This document shows positions 47,203 to 57,769 of a stretch of 64,000 nucleotides of DNA, piece after piece (position 1 is the first letter of the stretch; each line of letters opens with the position of its first letter). The notes under the pieces were generated by a model. It had not been told where the DNA came from and searched no databases. It saw only the letters and a program-made list of their open reading frames with translations. Position numbers and translations under genes: made by a program. The stretch is from RHKX01 sp963823565 (GTDB lineage Bacteria > Actinomycetota > Thermoleophilia > Solirubrobacterales > 70-9): contig CAWGLR010000001.1 of assembly GCA_963823565.1 (NCBI GenBank), positions 930,001-994,000 on the forward strand, written 5' to 3'.

Positions 47203-47348
47203 GGCGGCCTCCACCCTTCGCGGGCGGTCGATTCCTGATGTTCGCCAGCCAGGGGGTCTGAGCCTCTCCGGGACGGGCGAATGACTGCACTGAAGTCTAC
47301 CGCCGCGGATGTCCGGACTCGGGCCCGGGACCCCTCTACGCTGGGCGC

Positions 47349-48210
47349 GTGCCGGAGCTTCCCGAGGTCGAGATCACCGCCCGCCGGCTCGACGCCGCGC
47401 TCAGCGGTGCCGAGGTCGAATCGGCGCTGGCGCCCGGAATGGTCGCGCTCAAGAGCGTCAAGCCGCCGCTGGAGGCGCTCGCCGGTCGCGAGGTCACGGG
47501 CGTCCGCCGGGTCGGCAAGATGCCGGTGGTCGAGTTCGGGCCCGCCGACGAGCCCCTTGCGCTCCTCGTTCACATGATGTCGGCGGGGAGGTTGCAGCTG
47601 TTCGCCGAGCGGGCGTCGCTCCGGGACCGGCGCTCGCGCGTCCTGATCAGGCTCGCCGACGGGCGCGAGCTCCGCCTGCGCGAGTTCGGCACGAAGCAGC
47701 GCGCCTGGGCGAAGCTGATGCCCGCGGCGGAGGTCGGGGAGGACGAGATGGTGGCGACGCTGGGGCCGGAGGCATGGCCGGCTCCCCCGGTCGCCGAGCT
47801 GGCCGAGCGCGCTCGCGCAGCCGCGTCACCTGCACCCGCTGCTCCGCGACCAGCGCGTGATCGCGGGGATCGGGCGCTCCTGGGTCGACGAGGTTCTCTG
47901 GGAGGCGCGCCTGTCCCCGTTCAAGAAGGGATCCGACCTGAGTGCCGAGGACGTCGCCGCGCTCCACGGCGCGCTCGCCGTCCTCGGCCGTGCGATCGAC
48001 CACTACGAGGAGGTCATCGGCGAGTCGACGATCCCGGACAAGATGCCGATGCCGCTTCAGGTCCACCGCCGCGAGGGCGAGCCCTGCCCGCGCTGCGGGG
48101 AGAAGATCGCCGCGGTCCACTACGCGGAGCGGATCACCTGCTACTGCCCGCGCGAGCAGACCGGCGGCCGCGTGCTTGCCGACCGCCGCCTCTCGCGGCT
48201 GCTCAAGTAG
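47349..48210 (+). pseudogene. mutM: Formamidopyrimidine-DNA glycosylase, frameshifted
   Basis: Base-excision DNA repair enzyme (Fpg/MutM) removing oxidised guanine. It starts at GTG with PELPEVEITAR; Pro2 is the catalytic N-terminal residue. The N-terminal ~155 codons are in one frame, then break near 47811-47820, and the rest (AQPRHLHPLLRDQRVIAGIGRSW onward, split by frame) continues to 48210. The zinc-finger region reads CPRCGEKIAAVHYAE then ITCYCPREQTGG. The expected second CxxC is displaced to CxC, so metal binding may be altered. A single inserted base would explain the break; assembly error and true loss are both possible. A shadow frame continues to 48320. Confidence 0.85.
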
Positions 48211-48213
48211 CGC

Positions 48214-48867
48214 TCAGGACAGGGCCGAGTCGCCGAGCTTCTCGGTCAGCTCGGCGACCGACTCGTAGACCTCGACCGCGCCCGCCGAGCGCAGCTCCTC
48301 GCCGCCGAAGCCGCCGCTGAGCAGCCCGATGCAGGGGATGCCGGCGCGCTTCGCGGCCGCGACGTCCCAGAACGTGTCGCCGACCATGACCGCGTCGCGG
48401 CGGCCGAGCTTCTCCATCGCCGCGTCGAGCAGGTCGGGCTCCGGCTTGCTCGCGTCGACGTCGTCGGAGGTGACGAGCGCGTCGATGCTCTCGCCGATCT
48501 CGAGCATCTCGACGAAGTGCTCGATGTCGTCGGCGCTGCCGGAGCTCGCCAGCACGACCGCGTTGCCGTGCTCCTTCAGCGTCTCGACGAACCGCCTCGC
48601 GCCGGGGAGCGGGCGGGCGTCGTCGCGCATCGCGCCGAAGATCTCGCTCTCGTGCTCGCGGGCGGCGTCGCCATGGGTGGCCTCCTCCTCCTCGCCGGCG
48701 ACCTCGGCGACGTAGCGGTCGCCACCGACCCCGACGGTGCGGTGGCAGAGCCAGACCGGCGCCTCGATCCCGACCCGGCGCAGCGCGTAGTGCCAGGCGA
48801 GCGCGTGCTGGTAGTTGTTGTCGACGAGGGTCCCGTCGACGTCGAGGATCGCTGCGGGCTTGGCCAT
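48214..48867 (-). CDS. HAD-family phosphatase
   Basis: 217-aa haloacid-dehalogenase superfamily hydrolase, phosphoglycolate-phosphatase-like. Motif I is ILDVDGTLVDNNY (Asp nucleophile), motif II VLASSGSADD, motif III Lys in DASKPEPDLL, and motif IV MVGDTFWDVAAAKRAG. The cap domain (about 15-90) is acidic. The substrate is a small phosphorylated compound, not identifiable from sequence. It converges on mutM, with 3 nt between the ends. Confidence 0.87.
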   Translation of the reverse strand: MAKPAAILDVDGTLVDNNYQHALAWHYALRRVGIEAPVWLCHRTVGVGGDRYVAEVAGEEEEATHGDAAREHESEIFGAMRDDARPLPGARRFVETLKEHGNAVVLASSGSADDIEHFVEMLEIGESIDALVTSDDVDASKPEPDLLDAAMEKLGRRDAVMVGDTFWDVAAAKRAGIPCIGLLSGGFGGEELRSAGAVEVYESVAELTEKLGDSALS

Positions 48868-48929
48868 CCCCGCAGGAGCTGCCCGCGCCGGGACCGTGCA
48901 AACCGGCGCGGCGGCTACCCTCGCGTGCC

Positions 48930-49241
48930 GTGGGGGACCGAACCCGACCTACCGCCAGTCGGCGAGCGAGCTCAAGCGCCAGATCGAGCTCGAGCGCGAG
49001 GGCTCGCCGTTCCTCGTCCACCGCCCCTCCGGCGCCGAGGGGCGGCGAGCAGTTCGCGGTGCCGGCGACGAACAAGGAGATCGCCGAGCGCGTCTTCCTC
49101 AGCGTCGACGCCGTCAAGGGCCACCTGCGCGTCCTCTTCGACCGCTTCGGCCTCGCTGACCTGCCGCAGAACGAGAAGCGGGCGCGGCTCACCGAGGCCG
49201 CCCTGCGCAGCGGCGCGGTCCGGATCAGCGACCTGGGCTAG
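48930..49241 (+). pseudogene. Remnant of FHA/LuxR-type regulator, centre deleted
   Basis: The C-terminal part (from about 49053) encodes ATNKEIAERVFLSVDAVKGH and RFGLADLPQNEKRARLTEAA, the end of the winged-helix/LuxR-like domain found in Thermoleophilia FHA regulators. The first part (about 48938-49030), in a different frame, encodes TYRQSASELKRQIELEREGS PFLVHR, split here, matching the N-terminus of the same family. The ~100-aa phosphopeptide-binding FHA core between them is missing and the frame changes at the join. The gene is therefore not functional as read. It ends 4 nt inside the convergent secreted-protein gene. Confidence 0.65.
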
Positions 49242-50419
49242 CGGACGGCTCGCAGCCTGGTGACGGTCAGGCCGCCATCCCTCAGCAGCCGCGCCGGGGA
49301 GTACCCCCGCGCCTGCGCCAGCTTCGGGAACGTCCGGGCGACGACGTTGACGTAGAGCGGCTTCGGCCGTCCCCGGGCGTCGCGCGGCACCGCCTGGATC
49401 GCGGCGATGCCGGCCTTCTCCCACTCGCAGGGGCTCTGGAAGGCGCTGTGCCCGACCGTGCAGTTGAAGCCCGTCGCCTCGGTGGCCTTGCCGACCCGGG
49501 AGACGGCGCGCTTCGCCTCCCGCGAGGGCTCCTTCGCCCCCGCCCGCGTCGTCACGACGACCTGGCTGGCGAGGAAGTAGGGCAGCCGCTGGATCGCGAC
49601 CCGCTGGCGGCTGCGGATCAGCAGGACGTCCCCGGGCCGGACGTGATCGAGCCGCTGCGACCACAGCACCTTCTCCCCGCCGCTGAAGGAGGCGGGGATC
49701 TGCCGGATCCGGCGCTTGCCGGTGCGCCGCTTGCTCACGGCTGTGCGGCCGCGCTGGACCACCGCGCTGAGCCTCGCCTTGCCGCCCTCGACCTCGCCGC
49801 TCGGGGTGTCGGCGCCGATCACCACCACCTCGCCGCCGCGGGCGCCGCCGTGGTAGGCGTCGAGGACCATGTTGAGGCGGCAGCTCCCCGGCTTGCACGG
49901 CAGGCGCCGCAGCTCGCGCACCTTGAACGCCCCGCGCTCGATGGTCAGCGGGCAGTGGTGGTTGCGGTTGGGACGGTTCTGCTCGCAGGTCGCCGAGACC
50001 GCCCGCGTGACGGGCACGGTCGAGCGGCCGTCGTCGTCGGCGCGGTCGGCGATCACGATCCGCGCCCGCAGGTGGGGATCGAAGCCGTAGCTGCGGCCGA
50101 TGCAGCGGGCGAGCGGCTCGACGCACGTCGTCGTCACCGTGACCTCGCCGTTGAAGCGGACGCGCTCACCGACCCGCAGTCGGGGCAGCTTCAGGGAGAG
50201 GACCGAGCGGGTCTTGCGGCCGCGCTCGGCGGCGATCGGCACGGTCGGGCGCAGCTCCGCGCGCGGCGGGGTGATCGCCGTTCGCAGCAGCGACTCGCGC
50301 GGGCCGGCATCGGGCCCGCCGCCGGGCTTGCCGGCGCCTGAAGCCGGCAGCGACGCCACGCATGCGAGCGCGGCGACGACGAGCGCCGGTCCCACCCCGC
50401 GTGCGATCCCTCGGCGCAT
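49238..50419 (-). CDS. Secreted protein of unknown function
   Basis: 393-aa exported protein. The signal MRRGIARGVGPALVVAALAC ends near SLPASGAG. The mature part is basic, beta-rich (LSLKLPRLRVGERVRFNGEV), with paired Cys (TTTCVEPLARCIG; LPCKPGSCRLNM; NCTVGHSAFQSPCEW) that probably form disulfides. It may be a cell-surface protein; I recognise no family. The longer open frame to 50707 is a shadow of nadC. It is transcribed in the same direction as nadC but separated by 136 nt with a small hairpin. Confidence 0.68.
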   Translation of the reverse strand: MRRGIARGVGPALVVAALACVASLPASGAGKPGGGPDAGPRESLLRTAITPPRAELRPTVPIAAERGRKTRSVLSLKLPRLRVGERVRFNGEVTVTTTCVEPLARCIGRSYGFDPHLRARIVIADRADDDGRSTVPVTRAVSATCEQNRPNRNHHCPLTIERGAFKVRELRRLPCKPGSCRLNMVLDAYHGGARGGEVVVIGADTPSGEVEGGKARLSAVVQRGRTAVSKRRTGKRRIRQIPASFSGGEKVLWSQRLDHVRPGDVLLIRSRQRVAIQRLPYFLASQVVVTTRAGAKEPSREAKRAVSRVGKATEATGFNCTVGHSAFQSPCEWEKAGIAAIQAVPRDARGRPKPLYVNVVARTFPKLAQARGYSPARLLRDGGLTVTRLRAVR

Positions 50420-50535
50420 GGCAGCGGACCCTACGCCGTGCCCTGGCGTCTCGCGGCGGTTCCGTGGCTCAGGGCTGAATCCTGGTGACCGTGTGCGCCT
50501 GCTCGTTCGCCGATCAGGTGGCCCTCGAAGACCTC

Positions 50536-50549
50536 CCCCGGTCTCGGGG
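50536..50549 (-). terminator. Weak hairpin after nadC
   Basis: CCCCG, a 4-nt loop, then CGGGG lies 7 nt beyond the nadC stop on the minus strand. Position fits a terminator; the 5-bp stem is short for a 70% GC genome. Confidence 0.3.
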
Positions 50550-50555
50550 CCTCCC

Positions 50556-51425
50556 TCATGCCGGCTCGAGCAGCATCGAGAGGTCGAGGGCGGTCGCCGA
50601 GTGGGTGAGGGCGCCGACCGACACGAAGTCGACGCCGGTCGCCGAGATCTCGCCGATCGAGTCGAGCGTGACGCCGCCGGAGGCCTCGAGGTCGGGGCGG
50701 TGGCCATCGCGCCGCTCGGCCTCGCCGCGGGCCGCGACCGCCGCCGTCAGGCCCTCCGGCCCCATGTTGTCCAGCAGCAGCCGCTCCGCCCGGGACGCGA
50801 GGCCCGCCTCGACCTCGGCCAGGTCGCGGCACTCGACCTCGATCGCCATCTCGGGATGGGCCGCGCGGGCGAGCGCGACCGCTTCCTCGAGGTCGCCGCC
50901 GGCCAGCGCGATGTGGTTCTCCTTGATCAGGATCGCGTCGTCGAGGCCGCGGCGATGGTTGCGGCCGCCGCCGGCGCGGACCGCCGCCTTCTCGAGCTCG
51001 CGGAGGCCGGGCGTCGTCTTGCGGGTGTCGAGCACCGTCGCCCTTCCACCCGCCGACGCGGCGGCGGCGACGTAGCGGGCGGTCAGCGTCGCGATCCCGG
51101 AGAGCCGCCCGAGCAGGTTGAGCGCGACCCGCTCGCCGGCGAGCAGGCTGCGGGCCGACCCGGTGACGACGGCTACCTCGGCGGGCACGTCCTCGCGCGC
51201 CTCCCCCTCCTCGGCGAGGCGCTCGAACTCGGCCCCGCCGAGCTGGTGGAAGGCCTCCGCCGCGGGGCCGAAGCCGTAGATCACCCCCGGCTGCTTCTGC
51301 ACGATCACGGCGCGGGCGCGGGCCTCGGCGGGCACGATCGCCTCGCTGGTGATGTCACCCGCGCCGATGTCCTCGGCGAGCGCGCGACGGACGAGGTCGC
51401 GCCAGCCGTCCCCCCGCGCGCTCAT
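50556..51425 (-). CDS. nadC: Quinolinate phosphoribosyltransferase
   Basis: 289-aa decarboxylating nicotinate-nucleotide pyrophosphorylase, converting quinolinate and PRPP to nicotinate mononucleotide in NAD synthesis. Recognised by GDITSEAIVPAEARARAVIV, ALNLLGRLSGIATLTARYV, LDTRKTTPGLRELEKAAVRAG given in parts, HRRGLDDAILIKENHIALAG and EASGGVTLDSIGEISATGVD. The ATG overlaps the prfB stop (ATGA), so nadC is translationally coupled to release factor 2. nadA lies 3.3 kb away on the same strand. Confidence 0.95.
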   Translation of the reverse strand: MSARGDGWRDLVRRALAEDIGAGDITSEAIVPAEARARAVIVQKQPGVIYGFGPAAEAFHQLGGAEFERLAEEGEAREDVPAEVAVVTGSARSLLAGERVALNLLGRLSGIATLTARYVAAAASAGGRATVLDTRKTTPGLRELEKAAVRAGGGRNHRRGLDDAILIKENHIALAGGDLEEAVALARAAHPEMAIEVECRDLAEVEAGLASRAERLLLDNMGPEGLTAAVAARGEAERRDGHRPDLEASGGVTLDSIGEISATGVDFVSVGALTHSATALDLSMLLEPA

Positions 51426-52529
51426 GAGGCGGAGGCGGCGCTCTGGAGCAGGTACTCGCGGATGAAGTCGTCGAGGTCGCCGTCGAGGACGCGCTGGGCG
51501 TCGCCCGCCTCGTGGCCGGTGCGGTGGTCCTTGACGCGCGTCGTCGGGTGCAGCGTGTAGCTGCGGATCTGCGAGCCCCACTCGACCGCCTTCTGCTCGC
51601 CGCGCTCGGCCGCCATCGCCTCCGAGCGCTTGCGCTCCTCCTCGGCGAGGAGACGGGCGCGGAGCATCTGCATCGCGGTCGCCTTGTTCTGGGTCTGCGA
51701 GCGCTCGTTCTGGCACTGGACGACGATCCCGGTGGGGACGTGCGTGAGCCGGACCGCCGAGTCGGTCTTGTTGACGTGCTGGCCGCCGGCGCCGGAGGCG
51801 CGGTAGGTGTCGACGCGGATGTCGCTCTCGTCGAGGTCGATCTCGACGTCGTCGGAGACCAGCGGCGAGACGTCGACCTGGGCGAAGGCGGTGTGGCGGC
51901 GCGACTGCGAGTCGAAGGGCGAGATCCGGACCAGCCGGTGGACGCCGCGCTCGGCGGCGAACAGCCCGTAGGCGTTCTCGCCGCGGGCGAGGAACGTCGC
52001 CGACTTCAGCCCCGCCTCCTCCCCCTCGGAGGCCTCCTTCATCTCGACCGAGAAGCCCCGGCGCTCGGCCCAGCGGAGGTACATGCGCAGGAGCATCTCC
52101 GCCCAGTCCTGGGAGTCGGTCCCCCCTGCACCGGAGCGGATCGTCACCACCGCGTCGCCCGCGTCGTGCTCGCCGGAGAACAGCCGCTGTTCCTCGAGCT
52201 CGGCCAGCCGCGACTCGATCGACGCGAGCTGCGCCCCGAGCTCGTCCGCGATCTCCTCGTCCTCGCCCGCCATCTCGGCGAGCTCGCCGAGGTCCTCGAC
52301 GTCGGCGGAGAGCCCCTCCCAGAGCTCGATCTTCCGCTTCGCCCGCGTGTGCTCGGCGGAGACCTTCGCCGCCCGCTCCTGGTCGTCCCAGAAGCCCGGC
52401 GCCTGCATCTCTCCCTCGAGCCGCTCTACCTCGCTGGTCAGCCCCGCCGGGTCAAAGGTAGTCCCGGAGCAGCGTCAGCTGCTCGCGGACCTCCGCGATG
52501 CGGGCATCGTTGTCGACCGCCTCTGCCAT
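51422..52529 (-). CDS. prfB: Peptide chain release factor 2, programmed frameshift
   Basis: Release factor 2, which reads UAA and UGA stops. The ATG at 52529 opens 25 codons ending RDYL, then an in-frame UGA (codon 26) at 52452-52454. A +1 shift at CTTTGAC (52451-52457) gives the continuation DPAGLTSEVERLEG, and the frame runs to 51422: about 368 aa in total, the usual length. The SPF anticodon-like motif (SPFDSQSRR) and GGQ catalytic motif (SGAGGQHVNKT) are intact. The site is the classic autoregulatory switch: low RF2 favours frameshifting and more RF2. Conventional gene calls begin at 52408 and lose the N-terminus. It overlaps nadC. Confidence 0.95.
52451..52457 (-). promoter_or_regulatory. 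prfB +1 ribosomal frameshift site
   Basis: The heptamer CTTTGAC sits exactly at codons 25-26 of prfB, as in Escherichia coli. A CGGG-containing stretch (CTCCGGGACTAC) just upstream may act as a weak internal Shine-Dalgarno; the strong AGGGGG stimulator of E. coli is absent. Confidence 0.92.
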
Positions 52530-52617
52530 CGGGCAGGGAGGCTAGCGGGATCGACCCCGGCCCCATGCAGGGGGCGCATCGGCGCGCGCCGGGGTTGGCC
52601 GGGACATGGCTCGCGAT

Positions 52618-52654
52618 TGGCAGGAAACCCGACCATCTGCACGGTTTCCTGCCA
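52618..52654. promoter_or_regulatory. 12-bp inverted repeat upstream of the AbiEi-like gene
   Basis: TGGCAGGAAACC (52618-52629) and GGTTTCCTGCCA (52643-52654), exact complements with a 13-nt spacer, in the divergent region between prfB and the AbiEi-like/DUF559 gene. AbiEi antitoxins repress their own promoters by binding inverted repeats, so an autoregulatory operator is possible. It could also affect prfB. Confidence 0.5.
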
Positions 52655-52686
52655 CTCGCCGCAGAGTTGACGCTGCGATTGAGCGC

Positions 52687-53625
52687 ATGGCACGGCGTCA
52701 GAAGCAGCTGATCCGCCTTCCCCAGCTGAACGACGCCGGGCTCAGCGACGCGGGAGCCCACGCGCGCGCCGCTCGCGGACAGCTCCACCGCCTCCACCCC
52801 ACCGTCTACGCCCTCCACCCGCCGCCGTACTCGCGGCAGCAGCAGTGGCTCGCCGCCGTCTATGCGGCCGGGCCTGAGTCGCTGCTCAGCGACCTCTGCG
52901 CCGCCTGCCACCTCGGGATCTGGGATTCAGCCCCTCCCCTGACCGCTCAGGTCACGAACGCGACCGGCCGCGGCCGGTCGCTGAAGGGGATCACCGTCCA
53001 CCGGCGAGTCGTCGAGCGCCGCGATGTCCTCATCGTCGGCGGCATCCCCTGCACGTCGGCCACGCGGACGGTCGTCGACTGCGCGGCGTCGCTCTCCGAG
53101 GACGCGCTCGAGGACCTCCTCCTCGCCGCCGACGCGAAGGGCTCGCTGAACCGGCGGCGCCTCGACGAGCTGGTCGCCGAGCGGGCCGGGCGGGCGGGCA
53201 TCGCCCGCCTGCGGCGCCTGATCACCGACGACCCTGTCGAGAGCCGGTCGCGAAACGAGCGGCGGATGTTCAGGATCTGCCGGCGCTTCGGTGTCCCGCT
53301 ACCGATCGTCAACCATCCGGTCGAAGCCGGCGGCCGCAAGTTCCTCGCCGACTTCTGCTGGCCGGCGCTGAGACTGATCGTCGAGGCCGACTCGTGGCGC
53401 TGGCACGGCGGCAGGCGAGCAACCGAGCAGGACCGAGACCGCGATCAGCACCTGGCGATGGCGGGCTGGCGCGTCGTCCACTTCACCCGCGACCAGATCA
53501 AGCATCAGCCGGAGCAGACGGGCCGGCGCCTCGCGGCGCTGACCCGTTCGCCCGGCGGAGTCAGCTCTTCGGCGGGATCGCCACCGGAGTCCCGCTCTCG
53601 ACCGCCTCACCGGCCGGATCCGTGA
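52687..53625 (+). CDS. AbiEi-like winged-helix plus DUF559 (Vsr-fold) protein
   Basis: 312-aa protein. The N-terminal ~90 residues match the AbiEi-like antitoxin winged helix (HRLHPTVYALHPPP then WLAAVYAAGPESLLSDLCAA). The middle has GIPCTSATRTVVDCAASL. The C-terminal ~100 residues are a DUF559/Vsr-like endonuclease fold with SRNERRMFRICRRFG, FLADFCWPALRLIVEADSWR and WRVVHFTRDQ. Such orphan proteins are frequent in actinobacteria and their function is unknown; no AbiEii-type toxin lies beside it. The ATG at 52687 is used; an in-frame ATG at 52606 would place the inverted repeat inside the gene. It overlaps the convergent gene by 65 bp. Confidence 0.75.
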   Translation: MARRQKQLIRLPQLNDAGLSDAGAHARAARGQLHRLHPTVYALHPPPYSRQQQWLAAVYAAGPESLLSDLCAACHLGIWDSAPPLTAQVTNATGRGRSLKGITVHRRVVERRDVLIVGGIPCTSATRTVVDCAASLSEDALEDLLLAADAKGSLNRRRLDELVAERAGRAGIARLRRLITDDPVESRSRNERRMFRICRRFGVPLPIVNHPVEAGGRKFLADFCWPALRLIVEADSWRWHGGRRATEQDRDRDQHLAMAGWRVVHFTRDQIKHQPEQTGRRLAALTRSPGGVSSSAGSPPESRSRPPHRPDP

Positions 53626-54646
53626 GCGTGACCTTCAGCCGCGCGGGGCCGCGCCGGACCACCTTCCGCAGCGGCAGCTGGATCGTCCGGTCGCGCGGCG
53701 CGGCGATCTTGGCGCGAACGCGCCCGACCGGCTTGCCGTTCTTGCGCAGAATCGCCTTGACCTTGACCGGCTCGCCCGCCCGGACCGTGAAGTCGAGCGT
53801 CCGCTTGCCCTTGGCGCGATCGGTGACGGCGGTGTCCGTCACCGAAGCGGCGGTCATGCTCGCTCCGAGCGGCTCCTCGCCCGCGGCCAGCTCGTATGCG
53901 CCCCAGGGCGGGTTGGCGTTGACGACGCGCCCCGGCGCGCAGGTCGCGAGGAAGCTCGCGAACCTCGTCGTCGGGCTCGTCGTGATGATCCGGTAGGTGC
54001 CCGCGGGGACCTCGGTCCAGATGATCCCGCCGTCCTCGGAGGTCTCGGTCTTCGACGGATCCGGGAGCACCGACTCGTTGAAGTAGGTCGGCCCGTCGAT
54101 CGGGGGAACCTCGGTCGACGTCGCGCCGGGAACGCCGTGCGGCGTCCGCTCATGGAACGTCTCGTAGCTGACGCCGCGCACGTTGCGAGCCGAGGCGGTG
54201 GTGACGATCACGCAGTCGGTCGGGCGACCGTCGGGCCCGCGCGGGACCCCGAGCAGCGCCGACAGCCCGTTGAATGCAACGTCGTTCGGCGTCTGGAAGT
54301 TGGCGTTCTCGATGTCCGCGCCACGGGTGTGGAAGGTCTGGAGATCGATCTCGTTGTAGCCGCCGGGCGGATCGATGTAGGGGGTGACGTTCGTGTCGTC
54401 GGGCACCTCCAGCGCGTAGTCGCCGTTGGCGTCGGTCGTCGCCGAGAGCTCGGGCAGCTCGCGCACCTTGATGACCGCGCCGGCGAGGTACGTGCTCATG
54501 CTGTTGAACTCGTAAGCCTTGCCGGAGATCGTCACTCTGTCGTCCTGGACGATCCCGCGGTCGCCGGCGGCGATTGCGATCGGGGCGGAGAGCGCGCCGA
54601 TCGCGACGAGGCAGGCGAAAGCGCGGACGGGCTTACGGGCTCTCAT
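53561..54646 (-). CDS. Secreted protein with carboxypeptidase-regulatory-like domain
   Basis: 361-aa exported protein. The signal is VRAFACLVAIGALSAPIAIA. Residues ~35-85 (VTISGKAYEF; SATTDANGDYALEVPDDTN) are a CarboxypepD-regulatory-like beta-sandwich, and the C-terminal region (TVRAGEPVKVKAILRKNG; GPARLKVTLTDPAGEAV) is a second sandwich. The middle contains ESVLPDPSKTETSEDGGIIW. AAGGAG is upstream of the ATG. It is probably a surface protein; function unknown. Its 3' end runs 65 bp into the DUF559 gene on the other strand. Confidence 0.72.
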   Translation of the reverse strand: MRARKPVRAFACLVAIGALSAPIAIAAGDRGIVQDDRVTISGKAYEFNSMSTYLAGAVIKVRELPELSATTDANGDYALEVPDDTNVTPYIDPPGGYNEIDLQTFHTRGADIENANFQTPNDVAFNGLSALLGVPRGPDGRPTDCVIVTTASARNVRGVSYETFHERTPHGVPGATSTEVPPIDGPTYFNESVLPDPSKTETSEDGGIIWTEVPAGTYRIITTSPTTRFASFLATCAPGRVVNANPPWGAYELAAGEEPLGASMTAASVTDTAVTDRAKGKRTLDFTVRAGEPVKVKAILRKNGKPVGRVRAKIAAPRDRTIQLPLRKVVRRGPARLKVTLTDPAGEAVESGTPVAIPPKS

Positions 54647-54784
54647 GCAGGGGGCTCCTTCGTGAGTGTGGATGGGACCCCCGTAGCGGCGCGGATCCTA
54701 GCCGGAAAGAGAATGCCGGGCGCCGCCTCAGCACCCTGCCGGACGCCTCAGGCTCTCGCCGACCCGCCGAGATGAACAGTTCTG

Positions 54785-54877
54785 GCGGCGGGTGGCACGG
54801 GGGGAGGGTCCACCCCCAGCGAGCAATGCCGGTGGCGCAGCAGAGGGTGGAAGCCCCCCCGTGACAGGACCCGCCGC
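54785..54877. ncRNA. Candidate structured RNA or complex terminator
   Basis: A 93-nt segment folds as one long interrupted hairpin with three perfect stems. Outer: 54785-54793 with 54869-54877 (9 bp). Middle: 54796-54804 with 54855-54863 (9 bp). Inner: 54809-54815 with 54845-54851 (7 bp). A 29-nt apical part (54816-54844) contains GCCGGTGGC. Bulges between stems are short. It lies 40 nt after the secA stop and 139 nt upstream of the next minus-strand start. It does not show the conserved SRP, tmRNA or RNase P cores. It could be a small RNA, a 5'-leader element or a terminator. The strand is not determined. Confidence 0.5.
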
Positions 54878-54916
54878 GATCAGAGTTCCGCGCAGAACGC
54901 GCGGGTCAAACGCTCG

Positions 54917-57769
<2,853 letters not shown>

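Noticed and set aside
52687..53625. Complete AbiE type IV toxin-antitoxin system
   Set aside because: No nucleotidyltransferase toxin (AbiEii) gene lies beside it; the neighbour is a secreted protein on the other strand.
54785..54877. SRP (4.5S) RNA
   Set aside because: The conserved apical core with a GGAA-type tetraloop and the opposing AGCA/CAGG loop is not present.
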